NCBI GenBank assembly: GCA_032622095.1
Contig: CP136061.1
Location: forward strand, 17,486,991 to 17,550,990
Origin: Siphonodentalium dalli
Lineage: Eukaryota > Mollusca > Scaphopoda > Gadilida > Siphonodentaliidae
DNA length: 64,000 nucleotides
Reading direction: 5' to 3'
Shown in pieces: positions 56,416-64,000 of this stretch. The notes beneath the pieces were generated by a model, which saw nothing but the letters and a program-made list of their open reading frames with translations, was not told where the DNA came from and did no database searches. The position numbers and the translations under genes are program-made. The first letter of the stretch is position 1. Each line of letters begins with the position of its first letter.

Positions 56416-57540
56416 ATTGTCATGGATGATGAGTTATTTATCGAATCGTCTACAGAGGGTCAAAGTCGGCTGTGACCTTTCTGGTTATCACCCGTTGGAG
56501 GCAGGGGTTCCCCGGGGATCTGTGCTAGGTCCCATGATGTTTTAGTCTACGTTAACGATATTGCCGATCGAATCTGTTCTTTAACTAGATTATTTGCCGA
56601 TGATACATGCATATCGCTCTCAGGTGACAACGCTGAAGATTTACAACTAGTACTAAATCACGACCTCGATCAATTATCAAAATGGGCACGGAATTGGCTA
56701 GTAGATTTCAATCCACAGAAAACTAATGCTTTATTGTAATTTTTCATGGGACGAGCATATCGCTTCCATATACAATAAAGCCTCATCAAGGTTGTCACAA
56801 TTAAGAAAATTGAAATGGGTACTCAACAGAAAAACGCTAGAGATTATGTACAAATCATACATACATCCACTATTGGAGTATGCCGGCCCGGTATGGGCAA
56901 ATGAAAAAAACTGGAAGATATAAACCTTGATGCCGCTCGTATAGTTGCCGGGTGTACGCGATCAGTCTCAAATGAATGTGTATTAACAGAGCTCGGTTGG
57001 GATACTCTGTCCATTCGCACACTCAAAAGGAAAATGACAATTTTCCACAAAATTGTAAATCGAATACGCACCGCAATATCTTACTGCGAAGTTACCTAAA
57101 TATGTAGGCCAAATAAGCAAATATCCTTTCAGAAATTCGTCTGACCTTGTTACAATACAATCCACTCCTTCATATAAAGCAACATCTCTTCCTGCGTGTG
57201 TAAATGTCTGGAACTCGATAGACAAGGAAAAAAGATACAAATCATGTGAACAATTCATAAATAATATCTTCCCACCAATACCTACACCACCCAAGTATTT
57301 TAATCACGGAAACAGAAGTGTAAATGTTATTCAGTGTAGAATGCGATGCAGATGTAGTGATTTAAACGGCGATAAATACGTTAAGCATATTGCCCAATCG
57401 CCTATGTGTGTCTGTGGATACCCGGTCGAAAATGCACAACATTTCTTTTTCGAATGTAATCTATACAGGGGTCAACGAGAAATTCTATCCTACTCTTTAT
57501 CGCAATTTGGTAGTATATCAGTAATAACGATTCTCTTCGG
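56416..57540 (+). pseudogene. LINE 4 reverse transcriptase and C-terminal domain
   Basis: Frame breaks: stop in MMF*VYVND (about 56546), deletion after NALL (56735), shift near 56922 and 57100. The C-terminal CVCGYPVENAQHFFFEC motif (57408-57460) is intact, followed by TILFGDPSYTHKQNTLIFHA, where the array begins. Confidence 0.85.
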
Positions 57541-58464
57541 CGACCCATCATACACTCACAAGCAAAATACATTAATATTCCACGCGACCCATGATACACT
57601 CACAAGCAAAATACATTAATATTCCACGCGACCCATCATACACTCACAAGCAAAATACATTAATATTCCATGCGACCCATCATACACTCACAAGCAAAAT
57701 ACATTAATATTCCACGCGACACATCATACACTCACAAGCAAAATACATTAATATTCCATGCGACCCATCATACACTCACAAGCAAAATACATTAATATTC
57801 CATGCGACCCATCATACACTCACAAGCAAAATACATTAATATTCCACGCGACACATCATACACTCACAAGCAAAATACATTAATATTCCATGCGACCCAT
57901 CATACACTCACAAGCAAAATACATTAATATTCCACGCGACACATCATACACTCACAAGCAAAATACATTAATATTCCACGCGACCCATCATACACTCACA
58001 AGCAAAATACATTAATATTCCACGCGACACATCATACACTCACAAGCAAAATACATTAATATTCCATGCGACCCATCATACACTCACAAGCAAAATACAT
58101 TAATATTCCACGCGACACATCATACACTCACAAGCAAAATACATTAATATTCCACGCGACCCATCATACACTCACAAGCAAAATACATTAATATTCCACG
58201 CGACACGTCATACACTCACAAGCAAAATACATTAATATTCCACGCGACCCATCATACACTCACAAGCAAAATACATTAATATTCCACGCGACCCCTCATA
58301 CAGTCACAAGCAAAATACATTAATATTCCACGCGACCCATCATACACTCACAAGCAAAATACATTAATATTCCACGCGACCCACCATACACTCACAAGCA
58401 CAATACATTAATATTCCACGCGACCCATCATACACCCACAAGCAAAATACATTAATGTTCCACG
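57541..58464. repeat. 44-bp array, 21 units, inside a LINE reading frame
   Basis: Exactly 924 bp of cgacccatcatacactcaca + agcaaaatacattaatattc + cacg. The sequence before it encodes ...LFGDPSYTHKQNTL and the sequence after it encodes FHATQKLIRDSNRFS and a stop, so the unit is the LINE's own codons. Units alternate between gaccc and gacac forms through the middle (for example 57805-58240), suggesting amplification of an 88-bp dimer. Confidence 0.97.
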
Positions 58465-58850
58465 CAACCCAGAAATTAATTCGTGATAGCAACCGTTTCT
58501 CTTGATTTATATAAGTGTCACCCCCCTTTTTGACCCAAACGAATATACTATGTGGTTTAAATTTTTTTTTTTTATATCAAACACTATCGCATCGACAGCT
58601 CCCAAATATGACAGCTCAATAAATGTATATAATTATTTGTAGACATTTACTTTATATATTTTGTTTTTCTATGATTAATTGCCATGATTGAAAATTATAT
58701 TAATGTACATACTTCACTGTTTGTGTATTACTGTGGGAGTGGAGCAATGATTAAGTGCCATCACTTGTGCTCCGATCCCTTTGTGATATAACTGTTCCAA
58801 TAACATATGTTTAATCTAACATTAGCACTGCGTCGAATGAAGTCAAGACC

Positions 58851-58882
58851 CCGGAACGTGCCATGAATCTCTGCTCTCTTAA
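58851..58882. other. Left flank of the TTAA element
   Basis: Ends in ctcTTAA, the left target copy at 58879-58882. Confidence 0.6.
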
Positions 58883-61054
58883 GGGTATCCTAAACGTGAC
58901 AAAGATGGCCGAATGAGTTTTTATACCCCTCTCTCCGATAAATGACAGCCATTGCAAGACTATGTTTCCAATTTACATGAAATTTCAGAAGGATATAGGA
59001 TTATGATTGAACAATATTTTGGCATCAAATCCATATTTTTAAAAGATATATTTGACTGAGAAAATTAACTGGAAAGTGAGCGAAAATATGCCATTCACCA
59101 GAAGTCAAAACTAATAAACAGTTATAATTATTGTGGCATCTTATACATTAGGATTCCATGATGAGGAGAGGGACCGTCATTTTATAAAATAACTCACTAT
59201 TTTAGCTACAAATCCACTGAGTTGAAGGCCCCCTCCATCAGTTGAACACAAATATGTGGCCATTTGGTTTTTGGGACTATTTTATGGTATGGGAAGCCAA
59301 GTTGGCAATGATGTGAGCTGGATCATAAGGATGTATAAGGCTGTCTATTTTGCCCCTATTTCAACAATACCTCATGCACAATTGATACTGTATAACTGTG
59401 GTGATTTTGGATAAAAATAGCAGCGAGTACACGTGGCCGAAGTAAACAGACACAATCAACCAATGACTTGCCGAGGATCGGTCACGTGGGGAAATATTCC
59501 GGAATAGCGCACAGACGATCGCTGCGAGACTGCGTTCATTCCAACCTGAGCAGCGGTCGACTACGTATCTAATTTATATTCCTATTCCAACTGATGTTTA
59601 ATATTGCCGTATTTATGATGTGTTGTCATCTCTTCAAATAGTTCATATTGGTGAGTTTATATCATAACTTCTTATTGTAGCATGCATTATATTACCCCAT
59701 CTTTCAAATTACTACAAAACATATTTAAACAAAAAAATACACTGTATTAAAGCTATATTTTCAACATTCCCTACGGAAATCAGATGCATCATATTTTGTG
59801 ATACTGGTGCATTGTGACACAAATGGCCTGGCGTGCATTCATACTTCAGAGATTTTCTAACAGACATTACCCCAGACAGTTGAAAAACAACATTAAGAAG
59901 CTAGCATATATTGTGATTTGATATAATTATAGTTTAAGTACCCCTAATATTGTTTTAAAAAATATTTTTGAACTGATTTAGTCGGCCATTAAAACGAAAC
60001 CAAAACGAGATTTCGACATGTTTTTGTTTTTCTGAGAAAGTTGATCAAACAATACAACAGCCCTAAAAATTAACTTGGATGACTGATTGCCCAGTTATCT
60101 ATACCTGCATGAATTACATATGGTGTTGATTATATCCGCTGTGTATGATGCGTGTAACCTTGTTTTGATTGCTTTTAATAAGAATAGTTTGCATCTGCAA
60201 AAAGGGAAACGCGTGCAACACTAAAAATAGATTTGGGAAAGACCGGGAATCCGTACCCTCTAACAAAATAATACTTGATAGATATACACATTATTTAATA
60301 AATTCTGTTTATATATGAATACCGTGTTTTTGGTTGTCAATCTAACGCATATTCCGGTGTTTTTTCATGTTTAAAAACTAAAATTATTTAAAGAGTGAAT
60401 TATTTCATACTTGTGAGAAATTTCGTTCGGAGTGTATTCCAAGTTTTTAGTCACGTGATGTTTACAATCCATTTTGTCAAAGTTTGCCTTCAAATATCTT
60501 TTTTCTAGTAAATTGTCATTTAAATCAGCGATGTTCTAAGGTTAGTTTTGGTCATAAAGTACTTAAATATGCTAATTAGTGGTGACTATATATTCTCAGA
60601 TTTTAGTATCTGTTAACCACAAATTGAAGTTCCCTAATTTTCGAGTGTTGTTGTGGATTTCGCATATCGAGCGGATACGACCACATTTTACACGGTGAAT
60701 TTCTGACACAAGAAACATTATAATGAAAAAGCAAGGTCCCTCTCAATATATTGGAATATCAAAGCATCTATCGGTAAACTATTATAGTAAAAACATGCAG
60801 TAATTTTACAGATATTAGTACTGTAAGAAAGTGTAAAATTGAAATCAACAATTGTTTCATAATTTTTTTTATATAGATTCCTGTAAGATGGGACAACATT
60901 TTACATTTCAAAATGATCTATGTTTTATAATTATAATATTGTATTGGTTCATTTTTTGCCATTTTGTAAACCTTATAGTGAATTTGAGCTCGTTATTTGA
61001 TAAATTTTCGGCCATATTGGAAGAAATTTCAACTCTGTCACGTTTAGGATACCC
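58883..61054. mobile_element. 2.2-kb nonautonomous TTAA element (Kolobok/piggyBac-type)
   Basis: Perfect 19-bp inverted ends gggtatcctaaacgtgaca / tgtcacgtttaggataccc, each flanked by TTAA (58879-58882 and 61055-61058). TTAA duplication occurs in piggyBac and Kolobok; the GGG start fits Kolobok better. About 2.1 kb of interior without a recognised frame. Unrelated in sequence to the TTAA element at 46001. Confidence 0.9.
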
Positions 61055-61058
61055 TTAA

Positions 61059-61514
61059 GTCAAATTTAGTGGAAATTGTCAATGATTAAGCCGGTGTTCG
61101 CAGAATTGAAACGTGTCCGGTTATCAACGGAACCGAAATCAGACCGTCTTAACAACTGTCCACAATAGAAACGGTAACAATTTCCCAAAAAGCAACTATT
61201 ACGATTAAAAAACGTAATCCGAATCCCAAAATGGTGGAGCTCTAGAAAAAATGAAACACGCTAAAGCGTGTAACCCCGGATTGTCTTATTATGAAATCCC
61301 CCCGTCGACTTTTCGAGGCACCTCTTCTAGAAGAAGGGTAAATAATATAGTTCACGCCGCGCACAAAATTGACAAATTAATAATAAAGTGAATTGTCACA
61401 GTCACGTACCCGATCGTCCTTAATGTAATTCGAATAGATTGCTAAAAGACACCCGACATGAGAATAACGTAATTACGTTCTTAGGATTAGACGGACCGAA
61501 TGAATGCTGGATCA
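61059..61514. other. Non-coding, nothing recognised
   Basis: Includes a small acacgctaaagcgtgt hairpin at 61256. No gene. Confidence 0.3.
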
Positions 61515-61600
61515 TTGTATTGATTGATTGATTGATTGATTCGGGTTTTATGTCGCTTTAGCCACTAAGGCCATATCATGACATTGCCAGTTTTAATGGT
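61515..61600 (-). mobile_element. Possible SINE 3' end with (attg)n tail
   Basis: (attg)n at 61517-61540 followed by tcgggttttatgtcgcttta and gccactaaggccatat. The word order is typical of molluscan SINE-like repeats. Orientation inferred from the tail; no tRNA-like head seen. Confidence 0.4.
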
Positions 61601-61883
61601 GGAGGAAATCCGCACACTTACGGCTAATCTAACAGTGATTTCAATGGCTGATAAACTTGTCGACCATGTGCGGCAAACCACCGGCCATCGGCAAGTAACG
61701 GATCATTGTATTGAATACAAGCAATTAATACTACACATTAAATATCAGCAGAGTCAGATTCAGTCATATTGTATGGAGTCATATAATATGGTCGCCGATA
61801 AATATACTATTGAATTTTTACGTCATAACTTAGATTCACGAAAATATTTAATTTAGACAATTTTCATGGGCATATAAAATAAC
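61601..61883. other. Non-coding, nothing recognised
   Basis: The 92-codon frame at 61578-61856 shows no domain and is left out. Confidence 0.3.
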
Positions 61884-61985
61884 GGTGTGGGGCCGTCAAA
61901 CTGATGGAACGGTGTGGGCCGTCGATTATGATGGTGGGGCCGTCGATTATGACGGTGAGACACCGTCGAACCGACGGTGATTTTT
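61884..61985. repeat. Short repeat of ggtgtggggccgtcgattatg
   Basis: Four to five imperfect copies of a 20-30-bp word: acggtgtggggccgtc, aacggtgtgggccgtc, gattatgatggtggggccgtc, gattatgacggtgagac. Confidence 0.75.
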
Positions 61986-62620
61986 AACAGTGTAAGGTGT
62001 AACGTTCCTATTTGACCTTTTTATATCAATAATGAATACCGTGAAACAAATATATAAACCTTATGAACAGTTGGTATGTACTGTAGACAATTGCGCACAC
62101 GGTGTACCTACGTCACAAATACGTTTCTGTTCTAAGCTCTAAATATCAAATAACCACACTTTAGTGTTTATCGATCGACAATTTACTTTCGGCTGTACAT
62201 TCCTCCGACTTCACAGGAATACCCTTATGGCGCGTAACAGTCTGTGATAGTTGTCAATTTTTGTTGGTACTAATAGAACGTGTTAGTTTCACATTTGAGC
62301 GTTCTCGAAATTAACACGTCTACCTGCGTCTTTATGCTCATTCAAAACGAAACCGAACATTTCGTCGCATGGCTACTCTACTTAGAAATTGCTTTAGGCC
62401 TACTCCTCCTTCCGTGAACGGATTCTCACCATGCGACCAGAAAACTAACCGGACAATAGCTCCGCAAATGATGGGTGTATCAATTGATACAAAATGTGAA
62501 CGTTTATTTTCTAAAAATCGAGGATTCCATCATAAAATTATCACTTAGAGCTGGATTAATGAATATAAGCGCGTACTATTAAGAAGGTTCGTGTGTACTC
62601 CTTTGTCAGATAACAAAACA
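61986..62620. other. Non-coding, nothing recognised
   Basis: No supported feature. Confidence 0.3.
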
Positions 62621-62767
62621 GTTGTCACCCTTGTTTTCGTGAGACACGGGGATTTGTCGACGCTCTCGACCTGGAATGTCACCCTCGGCATGGCGGCCCT
62701 CGGGTGACATTTCAGGTCTCGAGCAGGCGACAAATCCCCGTGTCTCACCCAATCGCGGTCGACAACT
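62621..62767. repeat. Two-tier hairpin with self-opposed CTCG (H3)
   Basis: Stems cagttgtc/gacaactg, gtgagacacggggatttgtc / gacaaatccccgtgtctcac, acctggaatgtcacc / ggtgacatttcaggt. CTCG faces CTCG under the apex (62683 and 62699) and again between the middle and outer stems (62664 and 62718), all in the same orientation, as in H1. The apex is gcatggcggcc. Confidence 0.9.
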
Positions 62768-62918
62768 GTATATTGTTGCTGTGGTATACCTATATATTCA
62801 TGCACCATAATCTGGATTCAATAATTATCAAAGATGTCCGAAAATATTTCTTTTATCAGACTACATTGTTTCCACCGAATCGGTTCAACAGTTCAAGGAG
62901 CTATTCGACAACAACTGT
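62768..62918. other. Non-coding, nothing recognised
   Basis: Short stretch before the next element arm. Confidence 0.3.
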
Positions 62919-64000
62919 TAGAGGCTCTTATGTCCATTGTTTGGCCCCCGTGTGCATTTTGTGAAGAAATATAGCGACCATGCTAATCATGTTGCTTGAT
63001 ATCTCAGGCACCAGAAAACAAATGTTAGACACCTGGGGGTCGCGACTGGTGGATATATGACGTCATCAAGATGGCCGCCATCCATAATTTCAGAGTTGGC
63101 ACTCAGTCAGTTTGATTAATAGCTAGTAGTGAATTTATGATAGGAAATATAATATTTCTCTACTTTTGTGATAGTGTTACAACAGGCTTGACTTTGACAT
63201 AACAATTGACCACATTACATCAAGATGGCCGCCGAAATTCGGAAAAATGATGAATTTTCACACTTGTCATTTAAAACATTCATGCTTGTGTGAAATCGGT
63301 GGCTATTAGCAACTTAATTTTAAATAAATTTGAATACCTAACCATTTGAACATGCTAATATGTCATACCTTGGATCTTGTTAGTACCAAATATCGTTAAA
63401 ATGTGAATTCATAAATATGTTTTGAAATTTTACCAAAAATAGATTTTGTGACTCGAGCAAAGTGTTAGCCAGAACATAGCTGAATTTGATGAAATAAAAT
63501 GTGCAACAATTTTAAATATATAGATTGCCATATAACTACAACCAAAAGGTGGATATATATTCAAGATGGCGGCCAAAATGGTTGCCAAACTAGATAAATC
63601 ACTAAAATATGTCAAATTTTCTTTGATGTCCCTCCTAATGTGCGATTTAGTAAATATAGATGAATATATCTGATCCACGTTGGCGAAAGAAGATGGAGTT
63701 ATGAAACAGTATAAATATTTTGCGAACAATGGATGTTTATACCCAAGAATTCAAGAGAATTAAACCACGAAAATGAGATAACATCATAAAAATGGCAACA
63801 ATGAACAATTTCAGAGTTGGCATTGAGTCTGGGAGGAAAATTTAGATAGTAAAATGATTATGCTTCGTCAACAATGATGCTGCCATTGCATCACACTTCC
63901 TCTTGACGGTACAATTTGGACCTCAAAATCCAAGATGGCTCCCAAAACGGCGACCGAAATTATAATTGATGATTTTTCACACTCGCCTCTTAAATTATTC
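62919..64000. mobile_element. Second copy of the 5.4-kb element, one arm (cut by window end)
   Basis: Begins tagaggctcttatgtccatt and continues with gtgtgcattttgtgaagaaa, tatctcaggcaccagaaaac, aagatggccgccatcc, in the orientation of the left arm at 24593. It keeps a 12-base segment (ccattgtttggc) that the left arm at 24614 lacks but the right arm retains in part. The rest lies outside the window. Confidence 0.9.

Larger units (their letters stand above)
56405..58850 (+). mobile_element. CR1-like LINE (LINE 4), 5'-truncated, with internal array
   Basis: Starts in the RT (GKLLSWMMSYLSNRLQRVKV), contains PLEAGVPRGSVLGPMMF, the catalytic FADD (56593-56604), WLVDFNPQKTNALL, then a deletion and frameshift, SRLSQLRKLKWVLNRKTLEI, CTRSVSNECVLTELGWDTL and CVCGYPVENAQHFFFECNLY. 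The 44-bp array (57541-58464) splits the final codons. The 3' untranslated region ends with the hairpin ggagcaatgattaagtg/cacttgtgctcc and gatccctttgtgatataac (58747-58800), like LINE 1. Clade as LINE 1. Confidence 0.88.

Overview
This is non-coding-dominated, AT-rich animal DNA. No operons or bacterial signals are visible. The only protein-coding evidence is short exons with GT-AG borders and decayed retrotransposon reading frames. A lophotrochozoan, most likely a mollusc, is suggested by the words aaagggagataactcc (48988) and aaagggagataattc (33713), a (attg)n SINE-type tail followed by gggttttatgtcgc (61515), the many aagatggcggcc-type repeats, and the density of minisatellites, foldback elements and CR1/L2-like LINEs. 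The species cannot be named.

Layout. 1-8110: three plus-strand phase-1 exons of an extracellular protein (EGF-like repeats at 755-1174, then a C-type-lectin-like domain split over 2948-3103 and 7411-7619). Their introns hold five tandem arrays, three of which share a 31-bp period. 8110-17400: further minisatellites, a dead CR1-like LINE (11403-14770, minus), foldback MITEs and a degenerate tandem family. 17400-23800: a cluster of MITEs, a possible exon (17787-18012), a candidate two-exon secreted protein (19825-19913 and 21109-21220) and hairpins. 23800-30700: a 5.4-kb element with roughly 1.4-kb inverted arms inside another repeat family. 31100-33110: a Z-DNA-type microsatellite and a strikingly GC-rich palindromic transposon. 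33100-40550: sparse sequence, a foldback element and a 155/165-bp satellite. 40550-47870: a nested stack in which two DNA transposons sit inside one tRNA-derived SINE and a TTAA-flanked element sits inside another TIR element; an uninterrupted SINE copy at 47452-47868 reveals the empty sites. 49300-58860: a 1.14-kb duplication, an L2/CR1-like LINE with ORF1 and ORF2 (minus), a 5'-truncated LINE inserted in it (plus), and a CR1-like LINE (plus) whose last codons have exploded into a 21-unit 44-bp array. 58880-64000: a 2.2-kb TTAA-flanked element, small repeats, a hairpin and a further copy of the 5.4-kb element's arm running off the window.

The most unusual signal is a set of six hairpins (6886, 16276, 19959, 20429, 44785, 62621) with unrelated stem sequences. 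At nine positions along their stems the two arms carry the same tetramer in the same orientation: CGAG facing CGAG, or on the other strand CTCG facing CTCG, once as TGAG. Folded on the CGAG strand, each site is a tandem G.A mismatch closed by C-G pairs. That looks like a conserved structural device and not random decay of a palindrome.
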